DNA of 15,619 nucleotides, taken from NCBI GenBank assembly GCA_030637065.1, contig DAOVVQ010000062.1, forward strand, positions 1-15,619, read 5' to 3'. The DNA comes from Planctomycetota bacterium. Lineage in GTDB: Bacteria; Planctomycetota; Phycisphaerae; Sedimentisphaerales; Anaerohalosphaeraceae. The position numbers were made by a program, and so were the translations under genes. Positions 1-7,351 of this stretch are shown here, piece after piece (position 1 is the first letter of the stretch; each line of letters starts with the position of its first letter). The notes under the pieces were generated by a model. That model saw only the letters and a list, made by a program, of their open reading frames with translations. It was not told the origin of the DNA and did no database searches.

Positions 1-1005
1 GTTGCGAAGTTTCTTGTGTGTGATCTGGCAATCGCTTCGGTTGTGGTACTCGTCTCAGCCGTCGGTCAGGCGGTAATTACCTCGATCGGGTCATCGGGCG
101 GTGGTGGTGTTGAGGGTGGTCCGGCTGGGGGGGTGCTTGTCGGCGGCGCGATGGTTGGCGCGCTTGTGCCGGTATTGCTGCTTGCGCTGGGTTCGGCGCG
201 GCTTGTATGTGCCAATTCGGTGAGTTTTGGCGGCGATTCGGCCAAGGACGAAAAGGCCGGGCCAAAGATTGTCGAGGTTGTATCCCCTGAAACGGGTCAG
301 ACGGAAGAGGTTGAACTGCTTAATCCGGACTTTGTCGAGGTTTCGGTGCGTAATTCGAGATCGGATGATAAGGAAAAGATCGCAAATTTTGAGCCGGTCG
401 AGGCGGCTGGGGCAACTGAGACAGCAAGCGGTAAGGAGGCGACCTCTGCCGGGCGGACGGAAACTGCCGGGGGGATGAAGAGGTTTGATAGCATCGATGA
501 CTATTACGATGAAATTACCGGGTATGTCGATAAGTCCGGCAAGGATCGGATGCCGGTGTTGTTCGGGGCTGAGAGCTTTAACGATCTTCCGGTTACGGTG
601 GTGGTAAATGTGGCTATTCGGATCAGCGAAAAGGGGCACAGTTGTCTGATCATCGATGCCGACAGCGAGCGAAATGCGGTGGCCCGGGTTTTTGATATTC
701 CGCCGGAACAGATTCGGGATAAGCCGGCGGAGACGTGCATCAAAGGGATCAGCATCTTCAGCGGCGGCAATGCGGTGGGCAGTGATTGCCTGAAGGAAGC
801 GATATCCGTATCAGCGAAGTGTTACGACAGAGTTATCATCTATGCCCCGGATATGAGCGAATCGTCCGAGGCCGAGCTGTTTGCCGGGGCGGCGTGTGGG
901 GCGGTTATATTCATCTCTGCCGGTGGCGATGAGAGCCGGCTTAGCGGGTTGGTCGAGGGGTCGAATTGTGAAGTGCTTGCCGTTATGCCTGCGATTAGTC
1001 GATAG
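1..1005 (+). CDS. Membrane-anchored protein with degenerate MinD/BY-kinase-like ATPase domain, possibly 5'-partial
   Basis: The frame is open to the left edge, so the true start may lie outside the window. The first internal start candidate is GTG at 16, with only a weak GAAG upstream. Counting from that GTG (329 residues), hydrophobic stretches lie at about 4-21 and 39-64, separated by a Gly-rich turn. A charged, low-complexity linker of about 100 residues follows, then an alpha/beta domain from about 179 to 327. This domain looks like the ATPase of Wzz-linked tyrosine kinases (CpsD/Wzc C-terminal half) or MinD: hydrophobic strand, loop, helix ending VVVNVAI, then CLIIDADS (210-217), resembling the Walker A' strand. 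The P-loop is degenerate: NDLPVT stands where GEGKST is expected, so the Lys is missing and ATP hydrolysis is doubtful. No Tyr-rich tail is visible. A regulatory pseudo-ATPase in polysaccharide export is one possibility, but the function is unknown. It converges on fliD. Confidence 0.6.
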   Translation, partial: VAKFLVCDLAIASVVVLVSAVGQAVITSIGSSGGGGVEGGPAGGVLVGGAMVGALVPVLLLALGSARLVCANSVSFGGDSAKDEKAGPKIVEVVSPETGQTEEVELLNPDFVEVSVRNSRSDDKEKIANFEPVEAAGATETASGKEATSAGRTETAGGMKRFDSIDDYYDEITGYVDKSGKDRMPVLFGAESFNDLPVTVVVNVAIRISEKGHSCLIIDADSERNAVARVFDIPPEQIRDKPAETCIKGISIFSGGNAVGSDCLKEAISVSAKCYDRVIIYAPDMSESSEAELFAGAACGAVIFISAGGDESRLSGLVEGSNCEVLAVMPAISR

Positions 1006-1037
1006 TCGATAGTCTTTAGTCGTTGGTCGTTAGTTTT
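996..1037. repeat. Six tandem degenerate heptamers (TAGTCGA/TAGTCGT type)
   Basis: Reading in steps of seven from 996 gives TAGTCGA, TAGTCGA, TAGTCTT, TAGTCGT, TGGTCGT and TAGTTTT. The array begins inside the last codons of the plus-strand gene and supplies its TAG stop (1003-1005). Because the unit is seven bases and contains TAG, the array gives stop codons in more than one plus-strand frame. Slippage expansion is the simplest origin. Confidence 0.75.
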
Positions 1038-1050
1038 TGATGTCTTCCCC

Positions 1051-1075
1051 GCAGGTTATGCCACCCTGCTTTCTT
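1051..1075 (+). terminator. Possible intrinsic terminator of the plus-strand gene
   Basis: GCAGG (1051-1055) pairs with CCTGC (1065-1069) around a nine-base loop, and TTTCTTAT follows. The stem is only 5 bp and the T tract is broken by a C, so the call is weak. It sits where a terminator is expected, between two convergent genes. The T tract overlaps the fliD stop codon. On the minus strand the hairpin has no T tract, so it would not serve fliD well. Confidence 0.35.
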
Positions 1076-3467
1076 ATAGCATGCTTATTCCTGCCATTTG
1101 CTGCTGGATCATTGAGAGCAGATTTTCGAGTCTGGCGAATTTTGCTATCAATCTTGTCTCCGATAGTTCGAGTCGTGTGATCTCGCGGTCCATCCTGTCT
1201 ACAACGTACTCTATCTTTTTGTCCATCATCTTCTCGCTTATGACGACTCTTCCGTCGACGGAATCGAGCATATCGTCGAGTCGTCCGTTGAGGTCGCCTG
1301 CGAGGCCTTCCTTTACCCTTATTGTGGCGGTCAGGGTATTTGAACCTGTAAGTCCGGTTGTGTTGATCGTGAACTGGAGATCGTTTTCGAGATAGTTTGG
1401 ATTTCCGTAGCTGTCATAGTCGTCCGAATCGGTGGCGATTACACTGTTACCGCTAATGTTGGCGGCGTCTACTTCCCTCCATGTGCCGTCGCTCTGCTGA
1501 ATTTCGACTTTGTCTATGGTTTCGTCCGTGGAGGTAACCCTGACGTTAAATTCGCCTGATGTGGTGAATTTGCTTGCGCCTAAGAAGTCTATTCGGTCGG
1601 CATCGATACCGGTGGAGTTTCCGTTCGATCCTTTCATGGCGCCGATCAGCTTGAGGACCGCAAGGTAGTCATCGACGATGGCCTCGTTGAAGTCGTCGGT
1701 GTCGAGCTTCAGCATTCCGTCTGCACCGAGGTCTATTCCGATGTCGCCTGGCATCGTGAACGGATCGTCACTCGTGAATCCTCCCGCGGCGGAGGTGAAG
1801 ACGCTTTTGATCTTGCTGAGGATTGTTGTAACGTTGTAGTCTCCGGCGAGTATTCCCGATTTCTTTTCTTCTTCGTCGTATGCGGTTTTTTCCTGGATGA
1901 ACATCACTACCGTATTATATGCGGTGATCATGGCGTCGATTTTTTCTTTGAGGGTTTCGGTGTCCCTGGTCATGGTAACCTCGATGCTGTTATAACCGCC
2001 AACGCCGTCTTCGGTGGTATCATGCAGTCTGAGTGTGACGCCGCTGATGACATCGTCGACGGTATTTGCACTTCTGCTGATCCAGTTATCCTGCCCTTTT
2101 GTCTGTTCGGTTACGACATAGGTGCTGCTCAGGGCGGAAGAGTCAATAAGGATCATTGGAGTGTTTCCGAGGCTGTCGTCGAATGTGAAGGTCGTGGTAC
2201 CTGACGCATTGAGTGCGGTCCCGCTGACGGTTATATCGCCGGAGTTGACGGTTGCCAGGGCGTTGATGGCGGCTTGTATTGTGGCGATATCGGCGGTGTA
2301 GTCGAGCGATCCGGTGGTTTCGCCCTTATAGGTCAGGTAGTAATTTCCGCTGGTAGCTGCGGTAGTGTGGTCGATTTCCTGTTCTTCGGCTACGGCGCTT
2401 ATCGCGGGGTAGCCGTCGACCTTGATCTTGGAGTCCTGTGCGGACTGTGTCTTTGTAAAGTCCGAGCCTGCAAACCCGGTAAGGTCCGCGGTTGTTGCCC
2501 CTCCCGTTGTGTCGACTTCCATTAAGGGTTCGTCGAGGTCCCCGTCTCCGTTTGGCACGAAGGTTAGTGTAAGCGAAAGACTACTACTGCCTGAGGCGGT
2601 GTCGGTAAGGTAGATTACACCGTCCTCCAGTACGGCTTTTGCGTTTCCATCGAATGCGTCGTTGATCTCGGCGACGATGTGGCTTAGTTTAGTATTGGCG
2701 GTGATGGTAAGGTCTACCTGTGTAATGGCGTTTCCGTACCGGTCTGTACCTGTGATCTCGATGACCTCACCGCCTACGAGCGAACCGGTGAACTGGTCGA
2801 GGTCAGTGAGCTTTGTTGTCAGCACAGCCGAGTCGCTGTTATATGTGAATGCTGAATCTGCTTTCAATACATGGGTGCTGCTCGAATTAACATGGATGGT
2901 ATAGTCCGAGCCGCTTTCCTGTCCGCTGAGGACCAGATGGTAGACTCCATCGTTTCCATCGTCATATACGAGCAGACTTGCGTTTATGCCGGGATTGTCG
3001 GAGTCGTTATTGATCAGTCCGACGAGGTCTTCGAGTGTGGTCTCCGCGGTGGTGGTAATGCTGGTTTCTTTGTTATCGTATGAGTAGATGAAGGTTCCGG
3101 CGCCGACAAGGTCATCGGAGAACTCCATTCCATCGTGGACGAATCGTTCGCCGGTGGCCAACTGCTTGATCTCGACGGAGTGGTTTCCTTCAAATGCGCT
3201 TGAGCTGGCGTCAGCGGTCATGTAGTCTTCGTCGCTGGTGACGGCATCGTATCCTCTAAGTTGGCTGGAATCAGAGAGATTCTGGGCTGCGGACTCGAGG
3301 GTGCTTAGCTTGCCCTGGAGTTCGTTGATGGCGCTGCGTTTTGCTTCATATTCGATTTTCTGCTGTTCCAGCAGGTTGAGTCTGCGGCTCTCAGCCTGAA
3401 TCAACTGCTCGACGAGCTTTCCGGTATCAATGCCGGTAGCCAGTCCCGGAAGTCTTATTTCGCCCAT
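1074..3467 (-). CDS. fliD: Flagellar hook-associated protein 2 (filament cap) FliD
   Basis: FliD forms the cap at the flagellar tip and guides flagellin polymerisation outside the cell. The N-terminus (RLPGLATGIDTGKLVEQLI, 5-23) is the standard FliD_N start and is followed by a coiled-coil helix to about 65. The C-terminus (about 735-797) is a heptad-rich helix resembling the FliD_C end. Flagellin_IN-like units lie at about 143-195 and 258-300. At 797 residues it is much longer than enterobacterial FliD (under 500). The extra length is in the surface-exposed middle (about 110-460) and in an insert at about 632-715. Residues 376-445 resemble a beta-rich module that, from memory, recurs in large planctomycete surface proteins. 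The ATG at 3467 is preceded by AAGGAA at good spacing. fliD lies last in the minus-strand series, 127 bases after the large glycosyltransferase, and may have its own promoter. Confidence 0.95.
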   Translation of the reverse strand: MGEIRLPGLATGIDTGKLVEQLIQAESRRLNLLEQQKIEYEAKRSAINELQGKLSTLESAAQNLSDSSQLRGYDAVTSDEDYMTADASSSAFEGNHSVEIKQLATGERFVHDGMEFSDDLVGAGTFIYSYDNKETSITTTAETTLEDLVGLINNDSDNPGINASLLVYDDGNDGVYHLVLSGQESGSDYTIHVNSSSTHVLKADSAFTYNSDSAVLTTKLTDLDQFTGSLVGGEVIEITGTDRYGNAITQVDLTITANTKLSHIVAEINDAFDGNAKAVLEDGVIYLTDTASGSSSLSLTLTFVPNGDGDLDEPLMEVDTTGGATTADLTGFAGSDFTKTQSAQDSKIKVDGYPAISAVAEEQEIDHTTAATSGNYYLTYKGETTGSLDYTADIATIQAAINALATVNSGDITVSGTALNASGTTTFTFDDSLGNTPMILIDSSALSSTYVVTEQTKGQDNWISRSANTVDDVISGVTLRLHDTTEDGVGGYNSIEVTMTRDTETLKEKIDAMITAYNTVVMFIQEKTAYDEEEKKSGILAGDYNVTTILSKIKSVFTSAAGGFTSDDPFTMPGDIGIDLGADGMLKLDTDDFNEAIVDDYLAVLKLIGAMKGSNGNSTGIDADRIDFLGASKFTTSGEFNVRVTSTDETIDKVEIQQSDGTWREVDAANISGNSVIATDSDDYDSYGNPNYLENDLQFTINTTGLTGSNTLTATIRVKEGLAGDLNGRLDDMLDSVDGRVVISEKMMDKKIEYVVDRMDREITRLELSETRLIAKFARLENLLSMIQQQMAGISML

Positions 3468-3546
3468 AATTCAGTTCCTTACATTTTGTACTTATCCGCC
3501 GTTACAGCGGGTTTGGCGGTTATTTAGCGTCTATTTTTCCTGTGTA

Positions 3547-3554
3547 TAATCGGC
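3547..3554 (-). promoter_or_regulatory. Sigma-28-like -10 element upstream of fliD
   Basis: The minus strand reads GCCGATTA here, one base from the flagellar sigma-28 -10 consensus GCCGATAA, about 80 bases before the fliD start. No convincing sigma-28 -35 is seen at the usual 11-base spacing, so this may be chance. The leader between it and fliD contains a short inverted repeat, CCGCC (3496-3500) with GGCGG (3515-3519), of unknown role. On the plus strand the same spot reads TATAAT (3545-3550), but there is no matching -35 and no gene downstream. Confidence 0.3.
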
Positions 3555-3594
3555 ACAATACGGCCTAATCAACAGACTTTTGTTCGTTTTTTGG

Positions 3595-6500
3595 TCAATT
3601 TGCGGTTTTCATGCCTCCGGATATCCTGTCCATGAATTGGCTTGCATCGGTATGGCCCGGATTTATTTCGAGTTGTTTCCGGCAGGCCTGACATGCATGG
3701 TCGATTTTTCCGAGTTGTGCCAGGGCTATGGCCCGGGCGAACGGCAGATTGTCGATTTTTTCGCCGGCTTGGTCAAGGCTGTCAAAACATTGCAGCGCCT
3801 GAGCCGGCTGGGCAGCTTTTAGATAATCCAGCCCCTGTTTGAAGACGGTCACAGGGCGGTTGCGTTCGGATGGTGCCGTTGCCGGTTTGCCGGTTTTTGC
3901 GGGGCGGGCGATAAGGCCCAGGAGTTTTTCCTTATAGAGGTCTGCGTATTGCCGGTAATATTCCGGGAATTGGACCATGCTTCCGCGACTGAGCCTGTTG
4001 AATGCTGTCATCAGGTACCTGAGGTACTGTTGGGTTTTTAGCTGGATATTGCTTACCTGGGCGAGCTGCGGGCACAATATCTCGGGCGGGTACATGGAGA
4101 CCATATCGTTGAGCGTCCGGGCCATGAGTTCGTTTCTTGCTTTGAACTTATGAGTATTACCTGACGGGAGTCTGCGGTAAAAATAGGTTGAGCTGTCATC
4201 GACGCGTTTGAACTTTATCCTGGAGGCGTTTTTGCATAAGAAGTCAAAATCCTCGACGGTGTCAAGTTCCTTGTACAATCCGAATTTGAACATTGATTTT
4301 TTCTTTAGGCTTCCGGGGTTGGGGATCGGCGAATAGCCATTGTCGAAGAGGAATGACGGCAGGACTGCACTGTCCGTAAAGTCCAGGTATTCCCACCGGT
4401 CGATCGGTTTGTCATCGCAATCGACAAGCTGGAGTCCGGCTGGGTAGAAATAGTCCACATCGGGATTTCGTATGGCACATTCGAGCATCTTGTCGATGTA
4501 GTCCGGGGCGATATAATCGTCCGAATCGACGCCGAGAACGTACGGCCCTATGGCCTCGATGATGGCATGGTTCATTCCGGAGGCGAAGTTTTTGTGTGGT
4601 TTGCGGTAATATCTGATCCGCTTGTCGTCATAAGAAGCGACGATTGCGGCGGTGTTGTCGGTGCTGCCATCATCAACGATAATCAGTTCGATTTTCCTGT
4701 GTGTTTGATTGAGGACCGATTCGATGGCCCGCCTTATATATTTTTCATTGTTGTATGTAACCATGTAGACCGAAACGCGGGGTTTGACGGGACCATCAAA
4801 TTCAATGGTTTTCAAGACCTTTCTTGACTCGACGTTTACAGCGATCCACATTACCATTTCATCGAAAGGGGCACTTGTGACCTTCGAGGGCAGTTTCAGG
4901 TGCTTTAGCCATCCGTTTTCGCAGGCTGAAGTTATGACGTCAAAATAATGAGCGACATCACGGCCTTGCTTTGCTCCTTTTATCGCCTGGCGGAACAATT
5001 TTTCGAAGTTCAGATTGCCGGTCTTTTCCAGGATCAAGCACCTTCTTTGCAGGGCGTTTATCTTTGCTTTTGCCCTGGACAGTATACCGGCAGCAACCTT
5101 TGCCTGCGAGTGGCACTGGGAATCGGACAATTGTCGACACAGGTAGAGAGACTTGTCGACAAATCTTATTTTTGCGACCTCCTCCATTTTGTAGATTATA
5201 TCCTTGTCCTCGGCATAGAGGATGTCTTCGTCGTAGCCGCTGGTTTTGAGATAGTCTGCGAGCCTGAATGATTTTAGCTGGCTTATGGTATCGCACTGAA
5301 AAGCGGTTTTGCCGGCTGTGACAGCCGCGTTGATCCCGTTGCGGTAAGGCAGGAGACCTTCGTCGCAAAACACAAGCTGGGAATACAGCATTCCGCAGTC
5401 CGGGTGGGCGATGTGTTCTTTGTACATTACCTCGACGGCGTCACGGCTCAGGCAGTCATCGCTGTCGAGCAAGGCAAAATGTTCCGAACGAACGTTGGCG
5501 ATCCCGGTTTTTAAGGCGGCGGTGTAGCCTGCGTTTTGCCGGTGTCTGACCAGACGGATCCTTTTATCGGCAAGATACGGCTTGATCACCTTTATGGAAT
5601 CATCAGTGGAACAATCCTCTACGATGATCAGTTCCCACTTTGTAAAAGTCTGATTGAGGACCGACCCGATTGCATCGCGTAGGTATTTTTGATTGTTATA
5701 ATTGGCCATGACAATGGAAATGAGAGGCTCGGTCGGCGGTTCTTCGGAACTCCCGACGGGAACCTTATTGAGTGAACCGGCGTCTGGGCCGAGCAGTTTT
5801 TCAAGGACAGCTTGCCTTCTCTTGATCGCATTGCGTTTTGCCCTTTCCCATGATTGCTCTCCGATAAGCTTTTTCCGCGGGTCATGGCCCTGAGAGTCTG
5901 GCAGTTCTCTGAAGAGATAGAGATTGTGATCTATGTATATCGGGCGGGTCACTTCTTCCATTTTATAGGCAATATCCTTGTCCTCGGCATACAGTATATC
6001 CTCGTCATAGCCTTCGGTTTTGAGATAGTCGCTTAGGCGGAAGCTCTTGAAGTGGCTTATTACGTTTGCATCGAGGTTGGTTTGTCCGACAGGTATGTCA
6101 TCACAGTAGCCGAGTCGTCGCGGAGTAAGATCTTCGTGACAGGCGACAAATTGCGAGTATACGAAGCCACTATCGTGGTGAAGTTCGTGAAATATGTGCA
6201 TAGTCTCCACTGCGCGAGACAAAAGGCAGTCGTCGCTGTCGAGGATGCCGAAATACTTCGAGATTACATTGGCGATACCGGTTTTGAGTGCAGCAGTGTA
6301 GCCGCGGTTATTTTCGTGTTTTATGAGCCTTATGCGGCTGTCATGAAGATAGCGGCTTATCACATTCATGGAATCGTCGGTCGAGCAGTCCTCTACGATG
6401 ATCAGTTCCCAGTTTGTCATGGTTTGGTTGAGCACGGACTCGATGGCCTCCGCGATGTAGCGGCCATTGTTGTAATTGGCCATAACGACGGAATATTGCG

Positions 6501-7308
6501 GTTCGCCGACCCTGCTCCACTCTTTTGGGATCAGGTCCTTTGTGTTTTTTTCATTCGAACGGAACCATTGCTGCGGGGCGAACACCTTCTTTTCCTTTCG
6601 GGGGTTCAGCCAAGCAGCCCACCATGAGAATGAACTGTTTGCAATGATGTGATGGCTGCACTGGCTCATCAGTCGCATATCTTCATAGTTCTTTTCCGGC
6701 CCGTTGTGGTCGATCACTGTTGTCGGATACGGCAGTTTCAGGTTCTCAACAGCCCATTGCGGTTCGTCGCTAAAGATGAAGAGGTGCGGATTTTTAACCG
6801 TCCAGGTCAACTGCTCTACACATTTCCGGTAGTAATCAACATCACAGGTGCCATGGACCTGGTTTGTTACGGGGTTGCTGACGTAGTCGCCCCTGCGAAT
6901 ATGCAGACTAACTGCCTGGCAGGAGTCGATCTGCTGTGCAAGTTGCAGATTCATGCCAGCCAGGGGGCTGCGGACGGAGAATTCGTATCTGATGATATTC
7001 GCAATGTCGGCGAAATATTTCTCCGTCTGCCAGTAACCGTCCAGATAGACGTTGTCGTCAAGGTTCAGGATGTCCGGGTCAAAGTGAAAACTATTCTCTC
7101 GAACATATTTCAGAGATGCGATCTCGTCAGGTGTAGCGAAGTTCTCACAAATATTAAAGGGCGACAAGGCATATTTGTGCAACTTGTAGGTCTCGAAGCC
7201 CGAGATGTCGAGCTTCAGTTCGGTATCTAATTTATGAGCCAGGCGTCGCCCAGCGGCATATTGATAAAACTGATTACCAAGGCCGCCTATCAATCTAACT
7301 ACTATCAT
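3595..7308 (-). CDS. Modular glycosyltransferase: GT11 alpha-1,2-fucosyltransferase + three GT2 domains + TPR-like C-terminus
   Basis: This 1237-residue protein carries five modules. Residues 1-268 are a GT11 fucosyltransferase, with the GGLGNQFYQYAAGRRLA start motif (8-24), HIRRGDY (136-142, donor-binding HxRRxD) and SSFSWWAAWL (225-234). Residues 271-475 and 529-733 are two near-copy GT2 domains, each with a VEDCSTDDS strand-loop, a LDSDD metal-binding motif (356-360 and 614-618) and a YAEDKDI segment. Residues 843-1060 are a third, more divergent GT2 with VDDGSTDN, VDSDD (927-931) and VEDFDFL. The tail (about 1155-1230) looks like two TPR units. No signal peptide or membrane helix is seen, so it should act in the cytoplasm. 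A GGGAG Shine-Dalgarno precedes the ATG at 7308. It could add fucose and several other sugars to one glycan, using GDP-fucose from the upstream fcl. The acceptor is unknown; the TPR region and fliD next door make flagellin a guess. Confidence 0.9.
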   Translation of the reverse strand: MIVVRLIGGLGNQFYQYAAGRRLAHKLDTELKLDISGFETYKLHKYALSPFNICENFATPDEIASLKYVRENSFHFDPDILNLDDNVYLDGYWQTEKYFADIANIIRYEFSVRSPLAGMNLQLAQQIDSCQAVSLHIRRGDYVSNPVTNQVHGTCDVDYYRKCVEQLTWTVKNPHLFIFSDEPQWAVENLKLPYPTTVIDHNGPEKNYEDMRLMSQCSHHIIANSSFSWWAAWLNPRKEKKVFAPQQWFRSNEKNTKDLIPKEWSRVGEPQYSVVMANYNNGRYIAEAIESVLNQTMTNWELIIVEDCSTDDSMNVISRYLHDSRIRLIKHENNRGYTAALKTGIANVISKYFGILDSDDCLLSRAVETMHIFHELHHDSGFVYSQFVACHEDLTPRRLGYCDDIPVGQTNLDANVISHFKSFRLSDYLKTEGYDEDILYAEDKDIAYKMEEVTRPIYIDHNLYLFRELPDSQGHDPRKKLIGEQSWERAKRNAIKRRQAVLEKLLGPDAGSLNKVPVGSSEEPPTEPLISIVMANYNNQKYLRDAIGSVLNQTFTKWELIIVEDCSTDDSIKVIKPYLADKRIRLVRHRQNAGYTAALKTGIANVRSEHFALLDSDDCLSRDAVEVMYKEHIAHPDCGMLYSQLVFCDEGLLPYRNGINAAVTAGKTAFQCDTISQLKSFRLADYLKTSGYDEDILYAEDKDIIYKMEEVAKIRFVDKSLYLCRQLSDSQCHSQAKVAAGILSRAKAKINALQRRCLILEKTGNLNFEKLFRQAIKGAKQGRDVAHYFDVITSACENGWLKHLKLPSKVTSAPFDEMVMWIAVNVESRKVLKTIEFDGPVKPRVSVYMVTYNNEKYIRRAIESVLNQTHRKIELIIVDDGSTDNTAAIVASYDDKRIRYYRKPHKNFASGMNHAIIEAIGPYVLGVDSDDYIAPDYIDKMLECAIRNPDVDYFYPAGLQLVDCDDKPIDRWEYLDFTDSAVLPSFLFDNGYSPIPNPGSLKKKSMFKFGLYKELDTVEDFDFLCKNASRIKFKRVDDSSTYFYRRLPSGNTHKFKARNELMARTLNDMVSMYPPEILCPQLAQVSNIQLKTQQYLRYLMTAFNRLSRGSMVQFPEYYRQYADLYKEKLLGLIARPAKTGKPATAPSERNRPVTVFKQGLDYLKAAQPAQALQCFDSLDQAGEKIDNLPFARAIALAQLGKIDHACQACRKQLEINPGHTDASQFMDRISGGMKTAN
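5110..6498 (-). repeat. In-frame tandem duplication of a GT2 domain (774-bp period)
   Basis: The two GT2 units lie at 5884-6498 and 5110-5724. Landmarks in both (VMANYNN, LDSDD, GYDEDILYAEDKDI) are all exactly 258 residues apart, so no net insertion or deletion has built up across them. Well over half of the residues match by eye, most strongly in the first 75. At DNA level an identical 23-base stretch occurs at 5615-5637 and 6389-6411, exactly 774 bases apart, but much of the rest has diverged. The duplication is therefore old enough for synonymous drift. Confidence 0.85.
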
Positions 7309-7351
7309 GTAAGACTCCCGTTTGCGTCAATATTTCGAGTGCTTTAACGCA

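Noticed and set aside
3643..3656. Second sigma-54-like GG-N10-GC spacing upstream of fliD, inside the transferase coding region
   Set aside because: The spacing fits, but the -24 and -12 elements have several mismatches, so this is likely chance.
6052..7230. Two plus-strand frames of about 190 codons antisense to the large GT11-GT2 gene
   Set aside because: The minus-strand frame is continuous and rich in motifs through this entire stretch, while the plus-strand products resemble nothing known.
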